Assembly (NCBI RefSeq): GCF_000234665.1 | Contig: NC_018320.1 | Location: 1 to 64,000 of the forward strand | Origin: Leishmania mexicana MHOM/GT/2001/U1103 | Taxonomy: Eukaryota; Euglenozoa; Kinetoplastea; Trypanosomatida; Trypanosomatidae | Direction of reading: 5' to 3' | Length of the DNA stretch: 64,000 nt | Shown: positions 58,801 to 64,000 of the stretch, piece after piece | How the letters are laid out: every line of letters starts with the position of its first letter | Position numbering within the stretch: the first letter of the stretch is position 1 | The notes under the pieces: model-generated | What the model saw: the letters and a program-made list of their open reading frames with translations, nothing else | Database searches by the model: none | What the model was told of the DNA's origin: nothing | Translations under genes and position numbers: made by a program

Positions 58801-60179
58801 AGCTCCACAACCGAGCGGTAAAGGTCGAGGGCGGGGCAGCTGTCCTTTGTCAAGAAGACGCGTCCCTCGCCCTGCTGGAAGGTGAAGTGCAGGAAGTACG
58901 GGTGCGACGAGGCGGCGCTGCCAATGTCGAGCTGCGCGGCGCAAATCTCGATCTCGACGCACCCGATGAAGTTGAAGAACTTCTGCGCAAAGCTGGTCGT
59001 GAGGATGTTGTGCTCCTGAAGCTTCCGTGCGGCTCGTAGCTCGAAGGACTCCTGCGCGTCGTCCCGCCCTTGCGCCTCGAGCTCCGCTTCCTTGTAGGAG
59101 AGCACGTACTTGCCGATCGCCTGCAGCAGGCCTGACAGCCCGTTTCTTGTCGCGCCCTGCCCCTTCCGCGGACCCGTCGAACTGAGGTTGTCCCTCCGTT
59201 CTGCCTCGGTGCTGCTCTCGTTGCTCGTCTTGCGAGACTCGCGGGTGCGGTTCTCGAAGGCACGTTCGCCGGCGGTAGCTGCCCTGGCCAGGTCAAGGTA
59301 CTTGCCCGTGGCGTTATATAGACAAAGGCGGACGCCATTCAAGTGCAGCTGCAGCAAGCCGGCCCGGCTGCGGATGTACACGTCTTTCACATCCACCGCC
59401 TTCACCACCTCATCGCCCAGACCCTCAGGATGGATGCGCGCCTCGTTACGACTGTTTTGCCCGAGAAGGGGTACTATCACCGGTGAAAAACTGAACTCTT
59501 TCCACCGCGAGCGCCGCGGCCCCAACGGGGTGGAGGTGGCGCTGCCACGGCCACGCACGTTCTGAGACTCAGCCGAGTGCATAGACGACGAAGACTCACC
59601 TGCGGCGGAGGTGCGCCGCCGGTTACCTGGCACGCTGCCAACCAAATTCGGTGAGGGTTCGGCAGCGCCACTGTCCTCGCCCGCTGCCACGTCCTCGTCT
59701 TCATCCAGGCTGCTTCCATTTGTGTTGTGCTCGTCAAACTGCACCGATACCTTTTTATTCTCCACGTCGACGGCAACAATGGTGCCTTTGACGTAGTGCA
59801 GGTTGTGCCGCACGCGGCAGCGGGTGCCGATGAGCGACTCGCCCATCATGTACTCGCGTAGCCGAGCCCACCGCGGATGGCGAAACCAGAAGCCCCAGAA
59901 GGCAAAGGTGAAGTAGCCGTCAACGATGCGAAGCGAGATGTTCTCCGTCTGCAGGCTGAACCCGCGGAATAGCACACGGGCTTGCAGAGGTGCAATATGA
60001 AGTCCGGAGAAGCTCAGTCGAATGTTACGCGGCAGCACGAAGAAGTGCAGCATGAAGACGACCAAGAGGGCCACCAGCTTGTCGATGTACAGCATCAGCG
60101 AGAAGCAGCAGAGGAACAGAAAAATAACCGAAAAAAGAAACTTGAGAAACAAGCTCGTATCAAAGTCGTGGCTCGTCAT
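46863..60179 (-). CDS. Giant bridge-like lipid-transfer protein, BLTP1/Csf1/Tweek-like
   Basis: This is one uninterrupted frame of 4438 residues. The N-terminus is a membrane anchor (about 11-50, FLKFLFSVIFLFLCCFSLML onward). It is followed by SFSGLHIAPLQARVLFRGFS and ENISLRIVDGYFTFAFWGFW, which fits the conserved opening of the Csf1/BLTP1 (KIAA1109, Tweek) family. Such proteins form a long hydrophobic groove of repeating beta units that moves lipids between the ER and other membranes. Residues 119-150 form a small basic beta-rich insert of Tudor or KOW appearance. Long Ser/Gly/Asp-rich segments (roughly 1180-1430 and 1560-1850) are likely disordered loops. Downstream parts return to amphipathic beta strands. 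No frameshift or stop interrupts it. Other giant bridge proteins (VPS13, ATG2) lack this opening and are less likely. Confidence 0.82.
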   Translation of the reverse strand: MTSHDFDTSLFLKFLFSVIFLFLCCFSLMLYIDKLVALLVVFMLHFFVLPRNIRLSFSGLHIAPLQARVLFRGFSLQTENISLRIVDGYFTFAFWGFWFRHPRWARLREYMMGESLIGTRCRVRHNLHYVKGTIVAVDVENKKVSVQFDEHNTNGSSLDEDEDVAAGEDSGAAEPSPNLVGSVPGNRRRTSAAGESSSSMHSAESQNVRGRGSATSTPLGPRRSRWKEFSFSPVIVPLLGQNSRNEARIHPEGLGDEVVKAVDVKDVYIRSRAGLLQLHLNGVRLCLYNATGKYLDLARAATAGERAFENRTRESRKTSNESSTEAERRDNLSSTGPRKGQGATRNGLSGLLQAIGKYVLSYKEAELEAQGRDDAQESFELRAARKLQEHNILTTSFAQKFFNFIGCVEIEICAAQLDIGSAASSHPYFLHFTFQQGEGRVFLTKDSCPALDLYRSVVELTLREVDIRMAQMDRKLSKTQVMRNATLLERARLLVSGVAVPYDHMPLETTASSELIDDYGIFMDGKNKGTVHLVFYKDAPNVYAGEAVSRGALPTTGAEVLIDAPVVRYGPWLEYCRTKLWQYFLPPNYLPLQDLQFEIGKPRPNAGFELLVMFLRATTVEIPFKRRSVVPSPPFGIRDSKRKGMIVATVGEGAQYIQPAFFLLPKEEKQVFQGLFIAKNVTIWTNCVLGRETVLCNAESLQFFIDRQDDRLWNGRKLWNILAKLSGAKLYWYTVYVDYFLDLINDWQFSACMYHGVPLTTEMYNTVNRVVRDCIPNVKRFEVFLESLATVYLNVNTRNVVYADDPNDFTHNIMAILTMQSGCFNVVLPSDQYQLSFENEAARPMEASAREVRAYLSLPASHPLYDQVSSETPWAYAESFRMQGLFTMLVPNQSIPLPRNNLDTATGRTRYHNFFNLDLELMNLRGTLMGTHIRALLSCFENTFLDNTYTIAPDELFWLLAKLQSHATTGKNKRKAFKEFLEQSQPAGNDVEVCVTVRLVDVSAMATTGSMPFAPQVNLSTGLVTFTYVKQFSVTDTGVSLTPLTVRFPDRRGNFPRNSKSNIVVGAITVGLTKHFGRMPLKPKVHEAMEIHVGGVSLEVAAEQLVMLVEVAQTVARHFAIEDAMMEAEVAEALTTAELSAEKVIRCSPLRNTTDVFKKGMRRRHTGQSSVPSTCRSAAVGEEVAMSAGSLFGGPMGDYEGKHGDDYGSGAVEMREWRSAQRPGRLPACHSFPAGSEGGGDGGARDWADAGSAVVVDFSGQAHDEPISLLTASALRGAGSGGATANADISIGEGDCSLPILHSYESDSGHSSPGKHWRGFKRRRRLFSGLSPASSSGSDNHSDQRWRPFASQVAYDVALEFAKFREECNKADDDSRDYGLFFLLVDVGTVTGVVRIGEDGYASVELPLGVTVAQSTVNDGNSNRRMSIAMKDVGVQLLLNRASEVAQTYLPSLQGYASAGTYLEVLSLRTSVCMRQYVAYPFDNSLANHRRRQQQFVEENDYEHLISFPFNKTSTQCPATPARASGPESTAMAPKTPRGWEELPLTSRGQNCSAPVAETATPPSPPLPNTTGPPSTANGLNSLVQQVSVASSAPPTARDRMLLKVPVALARGDEGDAAAMSPLTRDLASGTDELSPESSPNSQSTMVHTHLAGEADDASPLQNTFPSLSTTFHAVDKDNQMSNRFATCVSVSSPMFSSSVSSPDIDSFFDASSSGSLSQQRAINRAFAVDGDMGSAAEEKRSAHRTNSGDGGIGTGNSTEASAQPGNNDRGARGRCDARTSPSGGGAASSPAASSPMTAPHLFYRTFDKAESDDYGTCAVDYWPPQRPSNTHRVRDRTRFHARLPIVGFYLNANRESRAPPFFSYSKRQMLERKEDLFAWARCIADNRERSQNNSTSRHLHIAFLDPLTLLVTPEAAVLASTATQLVLRAHYSLRGRRTDMSRDLSTLECPGAAPSRTAQPLLLRPHAKKSKARTQQQRWLWESNIVSVAVPTVEVKLLTRLPVPVENLPSEPSTTDGVYTSTMVVCNLRVLMAQNRPPTGEDTEAKASQRMSVSVKVDTVAAITQIEWEPMGREGNLAVKVPGFWYNADRDTIAVVFLTQVAGKVKRDLWRGADGGASNITVSDVAAYVTRDFADYVHGLMYLVQDVTADVRRRTRLNERFFFPVSLSTSALNLDPSTVARATAVSAAPGASGLLSRAAGFTMREAPHTRKGRVVQGKGFVGHLAVTLVDTVRSGQRVIVNQTRMSRLDIHRPFCSFVVVTPSLLRDRNVHVQGFGEIDEVSASVFPSLLHILHPRSPRRRLGILATAADPSKSINSRAPSFQPSVVTTAGTMAFAQSSTDMNAIIHTSGHIGAAEPASRPLAFIYAGTFTVHQLDLRAQQSDTNYIQLAGKDLRGCAESRAEGVASRDCVQTEALTESISETLKERLRYKAKKARERAKRSRYPAPPETTEQLQLRSTVSFFAQEVQVHYVADCLMESISHDLESPLYDPADSQSMKTSKVFTAAVMDVALVAQFSQQVNLKGDQVNLHMMVCSTVFQSPHCVRAADTLHPQVHALISSWRQALHAASRTVRLGSTVDKLGSAIILRRGSMGSSAAERGPAKPQQSRAVTFQVQATRITGFVGLPQGIVQKFLLPQISCFTKTSSNGRADLKLHLHPFTITSHNTPLENYSVVLPHVYILYAHDTIKMLCSVTVGTIAITITPLFINHSLLTYEKLIHDVAAVIASPKVHTDDEERLGTEARSPVDATDATLRRDPSSATWSSPPTDQVPGGGWSGRSGLSTGLGSVSPTDGNPSLEGATAGRDGRRDRLHHGVQLPISADEDLSGADTAAAAAPRPPICKRRRSFLFLLQGVRLSYLTSMTTLRFTIRSLNATADTTEGDTRHVLHWVVNVANAQAALVDRDDHDQMLATYNSLSQHSRVASRETHGSSAAHATTRASSSGRATDVANTMKAAHPLSGFLWGSIAFSFTVSSGKVDDNRARAALQESTSLSSYSEELQKALLDSLTTSTSKWELAVFEPLVLVRFGLDSLIKQCVRETEEDIRAMKEATYEADLSASTSLRQHKRFQRLQEEKRRIDRFIQRAEKERHRKLRTMTERVVHDVTQRRGIFPTAVSEGDVLLDLFRTRRSHKVVASVSNFMVVLPFGDAAYRSVLEEMPGTFACGKTNRHIHTASCLSRRRFIPSLALKMKMNDVSFICNFEVVKHIVPVLVGAQHRRLRNDSLFVHAGTTDQDYTTSLLFHGRLLALNSHLYFSDGSPLNKSVKLRDLLRDTPILGGQGVLTSYAAKEHQRSLNSISVVSVEAPLCIEKKSNTLHIGVVVDVSEPKARMSSRILSIVRELSQEQTALPLQVHMHARRGGQTPSPPPRLFQKASGGADSVARGIRSDSPTASIGAEVAAAQPDLKEPLSLHLDVTGRLEASELAVFCYSNPEKWRAQSGTTAAGAAGGGGARAYSSPHSLRTTSSPAARRCVSFETPSSQNNRMRAVRDARAVASATAKGANVTRSNQNPPRSESGDGIDFYSDERFLIMSVPLPGVTLRAIMRRGRCETPDDVDVVRVEVRAGTIELSPSITALAQEVEMCARTDEQNRVEHNQKILAFVQSMEADVPQLRVPLHCPLVEVLVPMPRAYESVLSQVRLGNTAWARRTEPSAHTWPPLGESGGSTGAKNFLGSAVVAVGHTKSRGIVAVHLSISDLRLIFNSEPVASTHFMLYLDQGGTVNFVFKYFQRPDPNERFVNKFPDTSLVVTMRSVRAECQTKLEVKSLEVTLPEAVLAISRRSGHIGVVDSVSVYLPFNVEGSEPNLTARLQHMSQLFLVVKLWSITASETLETARRLFERRAIVNQISKQAGDAGWARQVAKTTTAFQNRVRMATDHRTLIYLGLSRAVCFFDLGSGSTHSFTIGSANVVAEYAKRANGCTVSLLLGRISNTSIRSEGVLSGGMMIGDVMAKAFVAQNSDDTEGFVRSPEQRTFREALLMEQVHVNFKERQLKDIFECKVGSFHGNSMDGIGEEEYTTTDMDIMLQCGTLGVTPSTVPAFLSFVRNISAVVAEQRSIAATRMKETPLPFPAFQGVVGGVSPVVTGQQRPMPTRCEHSAESRSRSGSEVSVATQRVRARIPFMGNALLRVPCGQLRVGLEKTTVLLGAIASGEAAVGCVVLSFPKARLSFAECPCDDYTAAKKVLVMESHNVEVYRPGTPRVVVMGFQGVNYFEFYTRQVLGSAEVGFALTLRQTHPWTGNPRFRDFEEMISLIKSFTDKKNATVFQHFGRPDTAILSSSVSSHTLRRDSGSNPATAAAGAGVDRSRDASLTAVGSASTIGPTAPAATGDLRTLKALRSSTFSPQLRFGGDVSVNTEVILNWLGVTEKMLPHVVHTALCDKLEKLLYSLSDLASERVTHREEDRSAVVAPAASGGTVSRGCTESPPPILPSASAPRRLDL

Positions 60180-60273
60180 CGTGTGGGCCGGCGGTGGCGC
60201 TCACGCCGGACGGAAAAGGAGTAACGGAGAAAGACAAGCCGCCCAGAGGGTGCTGGGGCTCCCTGCGCCACGC

Positions 60274-60303
60274 AGGGAGAGAGAGGGGCAGAGAGGGGGG
60301 GGG
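60274..60303 (-). promoter_or_regulatory. Putative polypyrimidine tract upstream of the BLTP1-like gene
   Basis: A G/A run ending in nine or more G on the printed strand lies about 95 bases before the giant gene's ATG. It becomes a C/U tract on the transcript strand. Confidence 0.45.
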
Positions 60304-61713
60304 CGTGAGGCGCACCTCGACGTGCACGAGATGCCCACAAAAGGAAGAGAGTCGAGGAGGTACGGCGCCAGGCGGGAGTGTGTCCCACACAAACCGAGCT
60401 GCAGCACGCGAACCCCCACACCAGATTCCGTCCGTGGTCCCCTCCCCACCGCCGCCGGCTAATAAGACGACCAAGGGACACACACACACAGCCGCAGTGC
60501 CCGGGCGGCTGCGCAAGTGAGCGGCACACAGTGAAGCCAACGAGAAGCGGTGTAGAGGAAAGACAGCGAAAGCGGAAAACGCTGCAGAGAGCTGCGCGAG
60601 CGAGAAGACGCACGATGCAAGCAGCTGCGACAGGGGGGGAAGGAAAACAACGCCAGCGGCAGTAGAAGCAAATTGCGGAGTGTGACGTGGAACGGACGAT
60701 TGGAGCGAGGGACTGGGTCAGCAATCGGGCTCGTCGGTTAGTGGGTAATATGCGTGGTTTGGTGCGGCTGTATAGGCGCAGAGCATAGAGAGAGCGGTGC
60801 GAGCAAGACAAGAGCGCACATGAAAGAAGCAAAGCAGAACAACACAACGCAGAGGGGAAAAGAAAGACGCACCGCGCATGTGCGCACGCAAGCACTTTCG
60901 CCGCAACGGCCGATCCTGCACAGTGCCAGCGCGCCTAGAAAATCGAAACGCCCGTGTCCCCGGTGGTGCAGGCGCCGGTCCGTCTGTCGTCCCTATCACC
61001 TCCGCTTTCGGTTTCGTCGGCTTCCGCTGCGTGAACCTTCGTGCGTCCGGCCAGCTCGTTACGCATGCACGCTGGTGCTCTCCTGCGCACGCACAAAGGG
61101 AGAGAGAGACGCACGATCCGTACACACAACCGAATCGCCTCCGCCCGCGTGAGCCGCTGTCACCTGATTACGTGGAGAAGTGCAACGAGAAGCAGAGAAC
61201 GGGGGAAGGCAGAGCGAGAGGAGGGCTCTGCCAAGTCGGGCACGTATGGCCGCTGGGCGGTGCGGTGCACTGCTTACGCAAGTGGAAAGCGAGCTGCGCC
61301 GGAGAAGAGCGACAAGTCCCGTTCACGAGAAGACAACTTCAGTGCTGAAGGTGAGAGGCGTGATGCCGCAGAGCTTATCGGCAGCACGTGCTGGAGATGA
61401 TCGCGCGTCAGTCTTTAGATGCGTATGTCGGTGTGCGCATACCCCTTGCTACCTTTGCGGGTATGCAAAGTGCGTGGGGGTGGGTTGTGGGGGAGGGCTA
61501 CAAGTAATAGAGGCCGAAGAGCCGCCCAGTGACGAGGGATAAGTTCGGCGAGGTGTATCCTACAGAAACTGGCGAAGGGAGCAGCACCGAGGAGCAAAAG
61601 GCGGTAAAGTAGGCAAGAAAGAGAGAAGCGAAGTGAATAGTAAGACAGCGGCGAGATGGGAGCGGGGTATACACACCGGGACGCTGACAGGCGCGATGAG
61701 GAGGAGCGGCCAT

Positions 61714-61770
61714 CCAGTCGTCTGCAGCGACGCGGACTTCTCCCGCGCACGTAGCGCTGCAGACGACTGG
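61714..61770. repeat. Perfect 16-bp inverted repeat with nested inner stem
   Basis: CCAGTCGTCTGCAGCG at 61714-61729 is the exact reverse complement of 61755-61770. Inside the 25-base loop, CGCGG (61731-61735) pairs with CCGCG (61743-61747), leaving a seven-base apical loop. The result is a 57-base, largely paired hairpin in intergenic DNA. Confidence 0.85.
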
Positions 61771-62735
61771 GTGGAAGCTGAAGACGGCTAAAAAAGAACA
61801 AACGAATGCAAGGCTGCGGTGGTGCGGATAACACCCACCACGTCGAGCGCCGACCGCCACCGCGGCGAGGCCGGGCGCAGCAGGTGAGGCAGAGGAAGGG
61901 AGGAGTTCTCCGGGCACAGTGGATGCCGTCACCACCACCGCAGCGACAGCAAGAAAGGGTAAGCGAGATATCCACAAATGACGGGATGGAGACAGTGAGA
62001 CGCAAAACTGTAACGGAATGGGCCGCTGAGGGAGGGGGCCAAAGATGGCGACAAGCGGGCGGCGATCGGCGGCAGACACGCGCGAAGACACCACGTGCAA
62101 GGACGAGGGTGAAAACGGTGAAGAGATGCTCGGAGGCGCAACACAGACAACCTCTGTCAGTGGGGAATGCACTGATAGCCAGCTGTGGTGGCTCATGCCG
62201 TCAGCTATATGGTTAGCGCGCGCTGCTGTCGTCCCATCGAAAGCGAGACCAAGAAAAGCCGCACGACAACGCGGAGGTGCACACACACACACACACACGC
62301 ACACACCGAACACACGCAGAGGGAGAGAGGGGGAGAGAGAAGTGGAAAGCCGGAAAGGCCGCCCCTGACGTTGGCTGAGACAGAAACGGAGGCAAAAATG
62401 AAAGGGACAAGATGCAGCGCGTGAAGGGGGGACGGGAGGGGTGCCGCCGGCACAGGATGTGCGCCGCGCTAGGCGAGGGACACCCGACAGCTTTGAGACG
62501 CGTCTGCCTCTCGTGTTCCTCTGTGGGCGCGCGGCGCAGGAGCAGCGACAGCTTTGAGCTGCTCTCCCAACCGTGAGAAGCGCCGCGCCACAGCGCTCCC
62601 GTCGCCCTCTCCTCTCCTGGGCAGCACGGCAGCAACGTTCGCCAACTCCGCATTGCCGAGGCAGTGAGCCCGTGTCGCGGACGGCACTCGACAGTCCGTC
62701 TTCCTCTTGGAAGCTCACTTGGAGCTGGTCGTTGG

Positions 62736-63500
62736 TTACTTTGCCTTGGTCTCCGCGTCAGCGACATCATCATCGTCCTCATCGTCCTCGCTTGGTGAGT
62801 CGTCCAGCGCAAAACGCGACCGCTTCGAGCCGGCCACAGCGATCTTTGCCTGCGATATTGCGAGCACCTCGCGGCCCTTCTCCAAGTCGGCGTATTGCCG
62901 CGCCACGGACTTGGCCGACACGCCGCTGCCCATCACGTTCCCTGCATTGCGGCCTCGGTTGGCGTTGGGGATAGCGCGGCTACGGTGCAGCTGCGCGTAC
63001 GTCTCTCGCTCCGAGGCGGTGAAGGCGCCGCCCTTTTTCTGGACGCTGCTGAAGAAGAGAATGCTTCCGCCCTCCGTGGCGGAGCTGCCTGAGCGAACGA
63101 CGGTGGCGCCGTGCTGGGCCGGCTGCGCCTGAACAGCGTCATATGGCGTAACATACGAGGATAGCTTTGTACGAGGCGCGTCCTCCATCAAGGACGTCGA
63201 CCCGCTGTTCGACCAAGCGGCATTGAAGGGGCGACGTTCTCCGCCTCCCACGCGTTGTGGTAGGCGCCCGCCTTGTTCGTTGTGGATGCGTGGGATCTGC
63301 CCACGGCCACGCCCCTCCGTTGCCCCACCTCGGCGCGGGTACGAGGCGTTAACTGAGGCAGCGCTACTGTTGCAGCTGGTGTTGCCGTGCGGCCGCTGCT
63401 GGTGTTGGTGACTGTGCGCGGAGGCCGCGTAAGCGCTGGTCCTCGCGTTGGGGGCCACATAGCCGCCGGAGTTCGGCACGCCGGGTCGCTTGTCTGACAT
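62736..63500 (-). CDS. Hypothetical Ser/Asn/Gly-rich protein, 254 residues
   Basis: The family is unknown. The N-terminal half (MSDKRPGVPNSGGYVAPNAR to about residue 100) is low-complexity, rich in Ser, Asn, Gln, His and Gly, with RG-type patches (EGRGRGQIPR). It is likely disordered, as in RNA-binding proteins. The C-terminal half has helical segments GGAFTASERETYAQLHRSRA and SVARQYADLEKGREVLAISQ, then a basic KRSRF patch and a strongly acidic end (DSPSEDDEDDDDVADAE). No RRM or zinc finger is visible. RG patches, a basic stretch and an acidic tail suggest a nuclear or RNA-associated role, which is inference. It is the first gene transcribed within the window. Confidence 0.68.
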   Translation of the reverse strand: MSDKRPGVPNSGGYVAPNARTSAYAASAHSHQHQQRPHGNTSCNSSAASVNASYPRRGGATEGRGRGQIPRIHNEQGGRLPQRVGGGERRPFNAAWSNSGSTSLMEDAPRTKLSSYVTPYDAVQAQPAQHGATVVRSGSSATEGGSILFFSSVQKKGGAFTASERETYAQLHRSRAIPNANRGRNAGNVMGSGVSAKSVARQYADLEKGREVLAISQAKIAVAGSKRSRFALDDSPSEDDEDDDDVADAETKAK

Positions 63501-63784
63501 GTGGACTTGCTCTGCCTTTCTCCGATGTCCCCTCTGCTGTGTGTGTCCCAGTGTGCGTGCGACACCCCCCCCACACCAAAAAAAACAGAAATAACAACAA
63601 CACGGAGGAAAAGGCGAAGGAGTAGACGAGTAACGTGTTCGAGGGGCACCAACACCATTGCTCCTGCGGGGAAGCGACCGTCACAGTCGCAGAGGCACGT
63701 GACATCCACCTCCCCCCCCCTACGACTGCGCACGCGCCCACGCAGATACGACAACGACAGTGGGAAATTTGTTTTCCATTTCCC
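63501..63784. other. Leader of the Ser-rich gene
   Basis: It contains an A-rich stretch near 63579-63602 and a purine-rich printed-strand tract at 63603-63630, a possible splicing signal. No gene is seen. Confidence 0.45.
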
Positions 63785-64000
63785 TGTGCTGCATCGCGTC
63801 CATCCAGCTGCCATGGCGGCACGGCGCCAGCGCCACTCGGCCCCACCCACACACACACACACATACACACCAGCAGTAGGCAGTGTGAGCGCCGGGGGGA
63901 TACGCTCGAGGCGCATGGGCATCTTGCACACCACATATCAATGGTACAAACGTGCTCACGCGGTCGCGGGTCGCCCCGACGCACAACGCCATCCAGGGCC
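63785..64000 (-). mobile_element. Interspersed repeat copy D, cut by the window edge
   Basis: It starts like copy B (TGTGCTGCATCGCGTCCAT) and matches it base for base through the core, apart from one base near the start and the length of the CA microsatellite, until the window ends at CCATCCAGGGCC. The rest of the unit lies outside. It is in the same orientation as the other three copies. Confidence 0.6.

Larger units (their letters stand above)
60180..62735. other. Intergenic region between Ser-rich gene and BLTP1-like gene
   Basis: This 2.5 kb stretch holds the nested hairpin at 61714-61770, a CA/TG microsatellite near 62281-62300, and purine-rich printed-strand tracts. A 406-codon minus-strand frame (61498-62718) is Cys/Ser/Arg-rich, contains the microsatellite as a Cys-Val run, and looks spurious. 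Most of the interval is presumably the trailer of the Ser-rich gene and the leader of the giant gene. Confidence 0.5.

Noticed and set aside
61498..62718. Minus-strand frame of 406 codons upstream of the giant gene
   Set aside because: It is Ser/Cys/Arg/Pro-rich, translates a TG microsatellite as a Cys-Val run, spans the nested hairpin, and has no folded-looking segment.

Overview
The window looks like part of a Leishmania or close Leishmaniinae chromosome. It is GC-rich and shows no introns. Every gene I can support lies on the minus strand, as in a trypanosomatid polycistronic unit read from right to left. Pyrimidine-rich tracts (purine-rich on the printed strand) precede most start codons, as expected for trans-splicing. 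Several products are typical of kinetoplastids: mitoribosomal uL15m and bL17m, PEX6 for glycosomes, and lineage-specific hypotheticals. From memory, a PRMT6-like gene lies near the start of chromosome 16 in Leishmania, so this may be the syntenic region. That placement is tentative.

Layout in transcription order (right to left): a partial interspersed repeat at the right edge; a Ser/Asn-rich hypothetical (62736-63500); a giant BLTP1/Csf1-type lipid-transfer protein (46863-60179); bL17m; a 205-residue hypothetical; a repeat copy; eIF1A with a long inverted repeat just after its stop codon; a 208-residue hypothetical present twice, on both sides of a 100-N gap; a decayed Mpv17/PMP22-like gene, also twice; a 790-residue probable mitochondrial protein; a HAD-APH fusion related to the N-terminal half of ACAD10; a MORN-repeat multi-pass membrane protein; a 325-residue hypothetical; a 94-residue small protein; a repeat copy; a KLHDC4/Kel3-like kelch protein; a repeat copy; a 399-residue hypothetical; PEX6; a DEAD-box helicase; a prolyl-4-hydroxylase-like dioxygenase; a PRMT6-like methyltransferase; a DPY-30/adenylate-kinase-like protein; uL15m; and ASF1. 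The leftmost 1.8 kb shows no convincing gene.

The genes do not form one pathway, as is normal for trypanosomatid units. Loose groupings are mitochondrial translation (uL15m, bL17m and perhaps the 790-residue protein), chromatin and methylation (ASF1, PRMT), peroxisome/glycosome import (PEX6), and membrane lipid traffic (BLTP1, the MORN membrane protein).

The most notable observations are these. The HAD-APH fusion has lost the expected kinase catalytic residues. The DPY-30/adenylate-kinase protein lacks the usual catalytic arginines. Interspersed repeats of the SIDER kind are almost identical to each other. Two strong hairpins lie in intergenic DNA. The sequence beside the N gap is duplicated exactly and is most simply an unmerged contig overlap.
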